From contig CAIIXF020000124.1 in assembly GCA_903813345.2 (NCBI GenBank), positions 186,001 through 250,000 on the forward strand: DNA of 64,000 nucleotides, read 5' to 3'. The position numbers were made by a program, and so were the translations under genes. This document shows positions 32,209 to 44,600 of the stretch, one piece after another (the stretch's first letter is position 1; every line of letters starts with the position of its first letter). The notes below the pieces were generated by a model. The model was not told the DNA's origin. It saw only the letters and a program-made list of their open reading frames with translations, and made no database searches. Origin of the DNA: Owenia fusiformis. Its lineage: Eukaryota; Annelida; Polychaeta; Sabellida; Oweniidae.

Positions 32209-35186
32209 CACGCATCTGATCGAAAAAAGTCCGTAATTTCGTTCGTATTATTACGCATAAGTGTAATTCCAAAGAGGTGTTTTCATGTGGAATGCGGAAG
32301 AAATATTTTCCCAGTTTTTCATGCATGTGAATGAATATCCAATCATTGACGATAACAGTATTTTCAAGCTCTAGGAAACACAAGATATTGGGACTACCTT
32401 GCAATCACGCGCATTGACATTTTCAGTGAAAGAAATGAGTTACCCTATGTACAATATTCCTAGCCTGATTTTATAGAATACTTGATGTGCTATGTCTGTC
32501 GCTCCAGCTACTGATAATTTGAAGATGCTACCCTTTGCCTGTCAACGTTTTAGAAATCAAGAAACGCGTATACCGCTACCAGTATAACTATACTACATGT
32601 TAAATCCCTATCTAGGCCCATTAAGCTGTCAACGCAAACATTAATGTGGTTTCATATTCCAGCAAGTTGCAGAAGTTGCTTCTCAAAGCAGAATTAGGAT
32701 TTTGCTAGAGCCCAGATTTGTGTTACTGTAAACAGAGAAATATATTTAATTTCTCATCATTTAGGTTTTTTAGATAATAATGTTATTTATCTTATTTGAT
32801 TTAGTTTGTTGACGAAATATAAATAAATAGACTGTATACTGTTAAAAAATCATCGTTAGATTATTTAAAAGGATGAGATTTCGTTGATTTATTTCTGCAA
32901 GATTACGCTAATATAAAGAGTTTACAGTAATAGACAAACCAAACTGCTTTTAAGAGAATACGTTACCCTTTACATTTTAAATGTAGCAAACTGTATCATT
33001 AATATTATTTGTCGAATCCATCTAAAGTCTTGGATCTATCAATAATTTTCAATAGAGTACTGTGAAAGAATGCTGGTACATGTATCTCAAATATTTTCAA
33101 CGTTTTTTAATCTATTTTGAGTGACAAATATTTCAGTAGATTGATTTCAGTAGAGGTTGATTAGATGATACAAGATAGTTAACTTTGCAAACTCTTTTTG
33201 TGATCTTTATATCCTTTTCGGTTGCAATTTTTTTGTATTTTTGATACTGTACATTGAGTGTGAGCGTACTGTAGGGTCAGTATTATAGTACCCCACACAC
33301 GTTTTTGATAATAACTTTAACCAGTGATTTGAACATTCTACCCTTATCTCTGCCTATACTATTTGTTATTAAAAGCACAGATAATCTGGAGGCAATTTTA
33401 ATTTATCGAGTCATATGTTTTATAATAGTTAAAGGCAGTAATTTCAAAATGCTACACAGTGGCCAATGTTTTACCAAATTGCTATATTGTTTCAATTTAT
33501 ATGATGTTCAAACTGTAGTACATTTATGATTCAACCATGACAACACCTTGACAACTAGATATCAAGCGCAAGTATATTTCCAGAATTACCTCTAGTTTAA
33601 CAGTGTGCTAATTTTATAACAAATAGTTTAGGGTAGAGTGTTCCAATCACGGGTCAAAGTTATTATCAAAAACTTGTGTGGGGTACTAGTGACTAGAACT
33701 GTAGCATTCTACATAGCCTTTACATTTAATTAACATAAGACTATTCTATGTTCTATCCATTAGACATTTTAACAGTTAAGTATTCATGTTTACGCCTTAT
33801 CAATGTTTAGTAGTTACACTCTTCCAAGACTTCTACTGCAGAGGTATCAGATGACAAACAAACTGGCTTAATCACTGATGATATGGGAATTCTATACGGC
33901 TAGTGTAGCGGTATACGCTGCCATAGGAGATTTCTTGATTTACAGTGAAAATTTAACTTAACTGTTGCCCCCTCCCCCATTACGGCTTGTGGGATTAACT
34001 GTTTACATACAGGAAAATAACAATCTATCATCCTGATAAAGATTTTAACACTTGGTTTTTGTTTCAAAACATATATCAAATGACTACTAAATCGTAATTT
34101 TAGGGTAAGGGCTAAGAATACTTTATCTGTCTAATCTTTGACCGTCTGAAATAAATGTGTGTTGACGAGTCCTGTAGTTAATTAATCTTGGTTTTAAAAC
34201 CGAAGCTTTCATTGTGGGCTGTTCTGCCCCACCCATGGGCCATTTTGCCCTACTCTCAACATTATTTTCGAACACTCTGAAAAATTACAGAAAATGTGAA
34301 ATATAATCCCTTCATAAGATGGAACATGAAAGTTCGCGATAATTGACAGATTAGAAAAACCTCTGCACGGATCAAACTATTATGAGGGCCGTTTTGCCCC
34401 ATGTTCCCAAAAAATTCCTGACTTCAGCAACCAGGACGATATCTGACCCGAAGACATGTGGAGCGCTAAAATGTCGGACCCTTTTTTCTGGGCCCATCTC
34501 AGAGGGAGGGGCGAGCCAGTGCATCTACACAGAATACAGCCATAACTGATTACTACAATGTAGGTGTACTGTATAAAAGTAAACCTTGTAGTTAAAGGTC
34601 GCATGATGCAGTGTGGCCAGGATCACACTGACCATGGTCAGAATGACTCTAGACATGATGAAATAACTTTTTCAGTCCTCTGAAAAGGTCACTGTAAATA
34701 GCTTGCAATCACGCATATGTAGGAGCATAGGAAAGGTCAATGAACAGAGTCTTTTGAACTTTTCAGAAATGTGCCCAATATATTGCTCTAAATGATACAA
34801 TCTTTAAAATTTTAGAAACTTGTCTGAAAAAATGGCGGTCATAAAAAGGAAAAAAATATCGCTTTTACAAATGACATCTCCTATTACACCACACCGTGCG
34901 CAGATACTCTCTGATCCCAAAAATGAATGACTGTGGGACACAGTGCTTTCCTTTTACACATCATTTAAAGCCCTGCCAACTCGGGGCATGGATGTAAATC
35001 TTAAGATTACGTTTCAAAATACAGTGACGAATGGGACATCTAACATGCAAGTGCATGCTTTTCATAGGAACGAAAGTCCGGCGAAAGCGGAGGAGAAACT
35101 GAATTTCGTTTCCTTGTTTCACTCCGTTGCATGGTATATACATGTAACTTGGAATCCCAAACACCCGGGTGTATTATGTACAAATT
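32209..35186. other. Sequence between the two inverted GTTCGCG cassettes
   Basis: About 3 kb of AT-rich sequence without a convincing gene. It contains the palindromic element at 33288-33687. If the cassettes are the ends of one foldback element, this would be its interior; no transposase signature is seen. Confidence 0.4.
33288..33687. repeat. Element with AGTACCCCACACA inverted ends
   Basis: The left end AGTACCCCACACACGTTTTT followed by GATAATAACTTTAACC is matched by an inverted right end (GTTATTATCAAAAACTTGTG then TGGGGTACT). A related copy is at about 39100-39508, with its right end well kept and its left end unclear. Confidence 0.7.
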
Positions 35187-35366
35187 GTTCGCGGTAACGG
35201 ATCTCTGTGCGAGGTACAAGAAATATGTTCGGAAACAAGGAAATGGTGGTGCGCGACATAAGATTTCACGTTCGCGATATAAGATTCGTGGTTCGAGTGC
35301 AAGGAACGTAGTTCGCGGTATCAGAACTGATGTTCGCGTTGTTGGAAGTCTAGGAGGCCTGATATT
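35187..35366 (+). repeat. 21-bp-periodic GTTCGCG cassette, copy B, in the HMMR 5' flank
   Basis: The same cassette as 32031-32208, inverted, differing at about three or four positions over 175 bases. It ends 238 bases before the HMMR ATG, so it lies within or next to the promoter. The same Arg-rich open frame is kept. It may be a mobile or satellite unit, a structured regulatory block or a tiny gene; I cannot tell which. Confidence 0.75.
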
Positions 35367-35540
35367 GGCATTTCACTATGAAGATTCTACGGGCATTTCT
35401 TTAAAACAATAGCTTTCAATGTTGTGAGGTTTAATAATTGCGAACAATGCTGTTTCGAAAATCTCGGCGATCGCAAAATCACTGTAGCATAATATCAACT
35501 CTCGTATGTACTCACTGAGAACGAGATTTCGTTTAAATTC

Positions 35541-35563
35541 TTGGCGGTTTGATGTATTTTGAA
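35541..35563 (+). promoter_or_regulatory. Candidate CDE/CHR-like cell-cycle element upstream of HMMR
   Basis: TTGGCGG at 35541-35547 is followed by TTTGAA at 35558-35563, about 40-60 bases before the HMMR ATG. A TTTAAA lies at 35532. TTTGAA (CHR) and GGCGG-type (CDE/E2F) sites recruit DREAM/MuvB at G2/M genes, and HMMR is such a gene in vertebrates. The spacing differs from the classical four bases, so this is only a candidate. Confidence 0.35.
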
Positions 35564-35604
35564 AACATTGCAGCAAATTCAACCAAAGCTGTAATATCTG
35601 CAAT

Positions 35605-38600
35605 ATGTCATTCTCAAAATCAAAACGCTTCGTTCAGGCTGAAGGTAAGTAACATTTGAGAGTGTGTTTGAAGAGGATAGACACACGCATAATTGTGTAA
35701 ATCCATGTCGAAGTTGTTGCTTTTCGTTTTTGTTTTCATCTCAAAAAAAATTCAGTTCAATTCTTTCATCACTTTCATTTCTACATCTACATCAATAATC
35801 CGCAAAAGGCTGATAAGCCCATTTAAAACAGATAAAGATAAAGGACCCATGGAACTGTGCTCACACTGTAGAACCTTCAGAGGATGGTATATTTTGACGT
35901 CAAAATCAGCAATTTCTCGGAAACTGGGCGAACTTGGGAAATGGCGATAGGTCAAATAGGCATTATGGATATGCATAGATCCCGGCCAGATTCGTTTGTA
36001 AGTAGGATCAGTAGCTCAATAAATATTCCTCAAGATGAGACACCTCAGGAAATTTCAAATTTTAAAATGACGATTATGGAGCCATTTCTGAAAAATATGA
36101 GACAAATCATACCTCATTCGAAGCATCTTGTTTAACTTTTTTATTACCAATGACCGTTATTCAAGCAATGCTGCGTTGATAAGAGGCCAAAACAGTGATA
36201 TTTTATCGCCGGACTCTTGTCTGTCCAAATCTGAATGGTGCTCCCGTGGTTCCAGAAATGTGACGTCATCAGTACAATGATATTTGGACACACAAGAGTC
36301 CGGATCTCGTGAAAAATATTTGCCGTATTAAAAGTCAAATAACTGCATCCATAGGTTATTTACTCGAACCAAACAAGTAGAAATAGAAAGATGAAGATCT
36401 CAGCTATAAAATAAGTGCAAAATCTGTTACGAGGAAGCAGGTACCATTTTGTATAAGGAGCATTTTTGAAAGGTGGTCATATTTTTTTGAAATTCTCCAA
36501 TTTAGTGTCGTATCTTGTGAATTATTCTTTGAGCCTATGAGATCCTACTACAAAACGATCTGGCCAATATCTGTGTGGATATGCATTAAAAGGAATGTGA
36601 ATATGACTCAATCCGAATAGCAGTTTTAATTTGTGCGGCCAATGTTGACGGACGGAGCTTAGGCTATTTTTTTATTTTCATTGTTTCGTAAAACACGTCA
36701 CTTATTATTTAGGCATGAAACATAGTAGACTAGTCTATATCCAATAGACTGAATTTCCTGAGAATTCATTCTTCTTCTTCAGTCTGAATATTTTCATTCC
36801 AAATTTCAAAAAAAAATTCAGACTGAGACTAGAGGACTATAGTCCTCAGATCACGTGTATACAAGACATGATAAGACATGCTACTTGAATTTATTATTAT
36901 GACACCAAATTTTCCAATTTTTCATTCTCCAGAGATATAATAATTTCTTACTGGGGTACTGAGTTTATTTTTTTTCGAATACACGAGTTCTTGTGAATTT
37001 GTTCCATCGTAAAGGTATAAAAATCCCCCCTCCATCTGATCCCCCCTCCAATTCAAATTAATTTATTTCGATTATTTTTTGTATAACGCCTGGAAACTAA
37101 CTTTAAAAAGTGAGCAATGTCATAAGTATTGTGATAATAACATCCCTTATACCTATTTATTACAGGTCGTGTAGACCATTGTTGCCCGATTTATAGCAAA
37201 AACATTGACTTTTGCACGTTGGTGATGATGCGCCTTTTTTAATATATCTCATATCTTAGAAGGGTATCAGTTAAAAAAAATACTAGATGACCTGACATAT
37301 TTTGCCATGCACTGCGCCTATTCATTTGGCAGATCAGTTGTAAATTTTCTCTTGAAAAAATAAATCTTCCAAATTTGTTGAGTTTTCTTGCAGAAATCAC
37401 CTAATCCCCCCCCCTCCATCATTTTTGTACGATCACCGGGCGTGAGAATTTAATCAAAAAATCTGAATTTGTACAATCTTGGTTTTAATCTCAGGATAAA
37501 TCTCAATCCATCTCTAAAAGTGGATTACTTTTTAGATAAATTTTATCCAAAGTATAATGTAAATTGGAATTCCCCCTCATAATCCTTGGATCTGACCAAT
37601 TCACCAAATATTTTTCAGATAAGTAATCCAAGATTTATTCCAAAAAGATCAAATTATTATTTCAAACCAATATTCATGGCCCCAGGAGCAAATGTCATCA
37701 ATAGATCTACATGTAGACTTTCCTTAAAGTACAAGTAGAATTGAGCAACCTTAAGTAACCTTTGACAAGATGTCGAAAAAACTAAGTACGGCATGGATGT
37801 ATTTTCTTAACTGTTCCCTTGTGGATCATATGAGGCTTGGGCAAGATCATTTAGTCAATGGGACTGAATCCAATCCATTTTCATACTCAAGTTAATGCCA
37901 CAGCTACCTTCTTTTAAGGTACAGTGAAACCTGTATATCTGAACACCTCTGTTATCCAAACACCTGTTAATCTGAGGACTTTTCTCTGTACCAAATTTTT
38001 GACTGCTCCAAGTAGTGTTCGGATTAGACAGATGTTTTACAGTTGGCAGGAGACTGAAGTATGGCCCATACTTAAAGGCCAATGCACACTCACTGTAATT
38101 ACTAATTAGTGCTCACCACATTTACCATACATTTCACTATATTTACAGCATGTGCTCCTCCCCCAGGTGCTTATGACCCCAAACAAGTGGAAAATCAGGG
38201 TGGACCAAATTTTAGTGTTGATACCATTGATCGTTTCAAATCATCTAAGGGTAAGTTTAATTGGTCATTTTTATTGGCAATGATAAACTGTATTTGTATA
38301 TAATAGTGTAGTGTAGTGTAATGTAGTGTAGTGTAGTAAGCTTTTATTTTTGTACTGACTAATATGTCATACCATGACATTCTAAGAGTCAATAAAAGAT
38401 ATATGATACCTTTGAAATTACCATGGGCCTAAGTGGTCATATGAAACTGACAGCTGGTAATATTTACTAACTTAAAGGCTATCGTACTTTCCACCAATGA
38501 TTCCATCGTGAATGTAAGTTTATTGAAATACAAAATTCCTGTCACTTTTGAGAAAGCACCAATTTTGGGAAAACAAAAGATAAGCCAACCCTTTAAATTT

Positions 38601-41600
38601 ATTCTTTAAATTATTTAATAGATTTTAAATGTTGCATGTAACCCGAATCCACATTCATTAAGCAGAGAAGTGGAAACCATACTGCTCTTTCTAAAGATAT
38701 GGAACCCTTAAAGGTTCTCAATTTCCATATTTAAAAAATGACCCCCAGAGTTCTCTAAAAACGTTAATCTTAGACTGTTTGTCAGTGAATCAAACCTATT
38801 GACTACCAATTAGACTAGATGAAAAAAGAAATGATCTTGATTTTGTCATTTAATATACAAAATTCAATCAATACTATAAGTTATTCAATGATTTGAAATC
38901 TACATACAAAATTACATCTAAACATTTGTTTAAAAGAATGTAAAATAATTATCAACTTTGAACTTTTAGTTTTCTTTAAAAAGTGACCCTTAGTTCAAGT
39001 GTACTCCCATAGAGCCTATTTTATAAAATCATGAAAAGCGAAATATATTTTCTTGTATTTGTCAAATAATATACTCTTTTACTGGACATATTATCAATTG
39101 TATACATGTACTTAACGACCGGATAACTAAATATCTAGGGCAAGTATATTTCCAAAATAAAACTTTGTTGATGGACCTGTCTTATAGACAACCTACCCAT
39201 AGACTCTTCAAAAATACCATAAAGACCCACTTTTGACCGAGTATTACTGTTCAAATAAGTGTTAAGTAAATGAAATTGTTAAAATTCTTAATTTTGATTT
39301 TGTGATGTCAAATTGGTTAAAACGCATTAATAAACCCTTGGTTCAGTTGCTTGTGTTTTTATTGTTATTGAAGTAAAATAAAAATAAAAATTTCCAATGT
39401 TGGACATTGCCTGCATGTGTGCTGAATTTAATAACAAATGGTATAAGGTAAAGTGTTCAAATTGCAGGTAAAAGTTATTAAATCAAAAACTTGTGTGGGG
39501 TACTATACTATTGCTTCAACAATGGTATTTATTATAACTTGTACTTACAGAGAATATTCCTGGACCAGGTGCGTTTGACTTGAGTACTTGTAGTATTGGT
39601 AATGGATGTGCAATTACCCCTAGAGCTACTCCACAAAAGAAACTGTTTGTTGAACCAAGTGCCGTTAGTGGAGCCAAGGTAAGTACAAGGCTATATATTC
39701 AAGGGTTTTATTATCAGTAGATATTGATCTTATAATTCATACTAAAATATTTTTTTTATTTTACTTTTAAATTCTATTGTACAGATTTGTACGATCTTTC
39801 TTGATTATGAAAACTAAGAACTGGGAATTTTCTGGGACGTCCGTGTAAATTTTTAGAAACCCATTTTTGTTACATTATTGTTCGCAACTACTGTATGTTT
39901 ATTCATGAGATTGTTCCTTTTCCTTGAATAACATTCTTAGACGAGGAAATTTTTTTTACTTGTAGAAAAAACTTCCAGGGAAATCTGCACCAGAATTACA
40001 GAAGATAAGAGAACTGGAGAAACAGGTAGATATTCCAACATTTTGAAAAAAAGATATCCTAAAGCGTGCAAATCTCAGCTTCAGAACTGTTTCACTTATG
40101 AAGTCATTGTAATGTTGAAAAGATTGTTGGCAATATCTGTTATCATAGCAACAAATAGTATAGAATTATTGTAATTTGTAATATATAAATAACTTGTTAT
40201 AACTATAATGCAATTGATTAACTCAATTTCATTTGTTTTGCCTGTTTACCAAAATTCTAATGAACCCCTGTTACTAGTAACCATATTAAAATGAGATAAT
40301 AAATGGGTATATCAATTCCTTTAATTAATTTTTCAAGATTAAAAAATTGCTGGCCGAGCGAGTAGAACAGGACAAGATTCTGAATTCACGAGAAGAGGAA
40401 TTAAAAACTCTGGATGGGAAGTTGAAACTGGCTCTGAAAGAGAAAAGTTCTCTTGAGGCTAGCATTGCCCAACATAGAAAGGAGATTCAGCAGTTATCAA
40501 AGAGCAAAGACCTCTTGAAGAACAAGGTAAGGAATCTGAATGTAACATTTTGATTTTTTCTTTTTTTTACATGTTTATATTCCCTCAATTAGAATTCATA
40601 TACAATTCATGTACAGCAGTTATCAAAGAGCAAAGACCTCTTGAAGAACAAGGTAAGAAATCTGAATGTAACAGTTTTATTTTTTCCTATTTTTTAAAAT
40701 GTTTATCTTCCCTCAATTAGAAATCATGTACAATTTTGCCAAAGTTGAATTAAGAAATGTTTGCGCCAAAATGATTAAAAGTAATGATAAACTCCTCTGT
40801 TCGGCAGATAGGGAAGCAAAATATATTTATTATTAATTTGGAATTCTTGCAAATATACATTAACAAAATCCTACATACAATAATTACAATTACAGAGATT
40901 AGGATGTAATATGGGTTTACCATTCATTTGTATTATTATCATGAGATTGCCATTTTGTACACAAGCTCAAAAAAACCTGTAGTAGTATTCATGGTGCCAG
41001 CTGGTCTTGCTATTAACTTCTCATTCGAGAAAGTTCCCTTGGAATGGCATTCTTCTACTTAGGATCAGCCAGCTGGGATTTCATTAGTAGCAGACAAAAG
41101 GAATTTTATCAAAATTGCTTGTTCTTTAGAGGAATTTCAAATATTTTATTGTCTGTTGTTCTCATTCATTTCTCTATTGTTAGGAATTCTAGGGAAAACC
41201 TTAACCAATATTTGTAATTGTCCAATTGTCATTATTATATATTTTGGAATTTCATATACTCTGAAATAACTACAGGTTGAGGCAGTAGATACGAACCAAA
41301 ACAAGAAAGAGGGCAGACTGCAGGATGACCTTAAGCAGCTACAGGGTGAGCTGTACAATAAAGATAGGGAAATATGTGATGTCAGGGACAAGATGGACTA
41401 TACAGTGAAAGTGATGCAGGCTGATCTTGAGGCTTCTAACAGTAATGTCAGAGCATTAGAGGAACGCAACAAAGCATTAGGTGAATTATTATTATGTTAT
41501 TCTTACTGACATCTTTATTTTATGAGTGGCGACGTGTAACAAATTGTATAGTTTCTGTAACCATTTCCAATAATTCACCATTTGGTGGTGTTTTGTCATG

Positions 41601-44600
41601 CTAGGGCCAAATATATTTGTATTTATTTGGATGTGTCACATTTCTTAAGAAATAGGACAAGAGTATAAGCATTTTTTGGCAGAACTTGCTTTTTACTTAG
41701 CAGTCTAGATTTGCCCTTTTGGACTTCCTATTTTCAATGCATTTTTTGGGCAAGTTGTCTCATCGGCAAGTCACAAGGAAAGACCAATTAGGTATTTCAT
41801 CTTCAGAATATGAAGGGTAATAATTCAATATTTCATACCGATTATTAGACTTGGACTTGATGTATTTCTAGAGGAGAGTTACCAACAAGTGGTAAAAGAC
41901 AATGAAGGGTTGGAGGATGAAACCACAAAAATGTATGGTAAGAAGAACAACTTTATAATGTTATATACATTGCGTGATATTATAAGTATATTTGATTTAA
42001 TTTTAGATTTACTTTAAAACATGGGCTTCCTCTCCCTCTTGAAAGCCCATCTTTTAAGCCATCAGAAATTTTGTATAATGTTAATATGTGCTTGGCCTAA
42101 TTTAATTAAATCATTTGATACTGTTATTTTATTTTTGACCCAAAGGTGCCATTATTGAAAAATTCAAATTTTCTTGCCCTAATGGATTACCCCAAATTGA
42201 GACATTGATATAGTCTCCAAATTTTTTGTGGACGTGGTGCGGCAGTTGATGTTTGGCAGACAGCATTAGGTGTCTGTAACAAATGGGAGGTGGTGACATT
42301 TTGCGTTTTAATGCCTTGTTGATTTGTAAACGTTAATTTTCAATTTTTTAGCTATATCTGGGGAATTGAGGATGCAGCTTCAGCAGGCACATCAGGAAAA
42401 TGAGGTATTATTCACAAATTTAATGTTCAAAATATATATTTTTAGACAAAATACTAAGCTCCTCTAAGATGATTCATCGATATGAGGACTCCCGGGTTGA
42501 AAGCTTCAGGCTAACCCGAATAGATTCCTGCCATATTACTTTTTTTAAACACAATCACTTCATTCGCAACCGAATCACTCTCAACCCAAATGGTCATTTC
42601 TCTAACCCAAATTGAACCATCCCAGTGTATTGGATTTTTTCAACCTGTCTCACCCCAAGTTTTACCTATTGATAAATTGATTTACATAAAAACAGAGGCC
42701 AGAATATTGTTATTTATATATATATATGTAGAGCTCTGGTCGAAATGGAATCTGCTGTTGACATGTCGAAGCCCAAGGTCGACGACAGTATCGACTGTCG
42801 GAATTAAATCTCCACAAAAAATCGGCAAAGAAAAAAATCAAAAATAGTTAATTTACATTTTGCTTCCAGTAAAAAATGAGCATACATTGTCTATCCCGAC
42901 CCCTCGCATGTACTGTATATTGATATTATAGATTAATATGCATATATACGTATGTATGTTAGAGATCGAGAAGTAAATAAACAAACTTTGAATACGAACC
43001 TCCATTGTTATTCTTCTGCTACTTACACTTCCGGTGAATCCGGCTCGTCCCGTTGCAGCACTTCGAATAGCCCAGTAGCCATGCAAGCCAAAGCCACACA
43101 CGGATCTCAATTTTCAATACAACAATACATACGTTTACTAACATATCAATTGTAATTCTAGTTAAAACTTTGTAAGAATATCAACGAAATTGAATAAAAT
43201 GACTTACCGTTCCGATCATAGGCCCATACAGACGACTTCTCAAGATCGAAAACGAGACGAGATGTGAAACGAGAAGATAAAAATAAAATGGGGAAAAACA
43301 CAATATTTAAATTCGCTGTAAATTCTGTTAGGAGTGATAAAAGTATGTTGGGAAATTAAGGTATGTTCTTTGTTTATCATCGTATTATTTCTATGTCGAC
43401 CTTGGACGCTTATGTTGATGTCGAAGTGACATTTCGATCGCCAATAGACGATTCCGACAAATGATCAGAGCTCTACATAAGACAGAGCTGTGAATTTGAA
43501 AACCATCATAAGAAAATGTTTGTTTCAGACTCTGAACTCAAAGGTTGAACATATCATAGACTCCACTAATGAAAAGATCAAGAACATTTCGCAGGAGTTT
43601 GAGAAAATATCCGAAAAGAAAGACTGGTATGAACAAGCTCTACATACCATGCAGGAAAATCTAACTGACTCTACAAATTGTCAGAATGCACTAAGGGACT
43701 ATAGGTAAGGCCTGTTTTAAACTTGTTAGCAACTCCTATTAAAATATCAGGTTACATCCACACTTTAACATGGCAGAGAAACTCTGGATTAGTAATTAAT
43801 TAATATGATTAACAACATTGCTTGATACTTGATTTTGACTGACTAAGCTTGTGGGTAATTAAATTTGAAAAATGTTGTTACTGCTTTTAATTGCAACCCA
43901 ACAAAATGATTTTGTGAAAATGTCAAAAATTCTGTTATTTTGGCTGTTCCATCAATCTGCCTCTTATTTATACCCCCAATGTCCCTTTTTAAGGTACAAG
44001 TCTTTCAAGCTTTAATAGAGACGATCTAAGTTATTTGGAATATGTATACGCAAAGTTGTACTTGTACAAGTCAGGTATAACACTGGGGAGGAACTCTGGA
44101 AACAAAGATAGGTTAATTTCATCCTTCAAATCACAACAAAATATTTGGCAAGTATGTAAATCGTGAGTTCCGGTTTCAAAATATGATTGCATCTTAGAAA
44201 TTAATTCTCCTATTGCTGGGATATTCACAAATCAATTCCTTCGTAAATAGGAAACAAGGAAATTTTTTCTAATGAAATGTATTTTCCTGGTTTCTTTGAG
44301 AAACCTCTCTCCCCAGTGGTGTATACGGAAAGGTTTATTTCCAAGTCTATTGATACATCAATATGAGCTACAGGCCCGTAGCCAGGGCCAAAAATTATTT
44401 CAAAATAATGCAGTTTTTCACCATTTTGAGAACTTCTCAAGTGATTTTAGCCATATTTGGGAAATGTAGCATTAAGAACACAACTTGCAATGGCCTTCTA
44501 GTTTAGCTGTATTTCTTTATATTTGTAGGGATGCAATGTCTGTGCAATTAGACGACCTTGAAGACACAGTTAAGATGCTAAAAGAGGAAAAGTTTGACGA

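Larger units (their letters stand above)
35645..38148. other. HMMR intron 1
   Basis: Contains a hairpin element at 36209-36303, C-rich stretches (CCCCCCTCC near 37026 and 37046) and a pogo/Tigger-like MITE at 37922-38042. Short open frames here show no family signature. Confidence 0.5.

Noticed and set aside
35131-35412. Protein-coding gene made from the GTTCGCG cassette
   Set aside because: The open frame follows from the 21-base period and lacks a clear start and splice context, so it is kept as a repeat and flagged as a finding.
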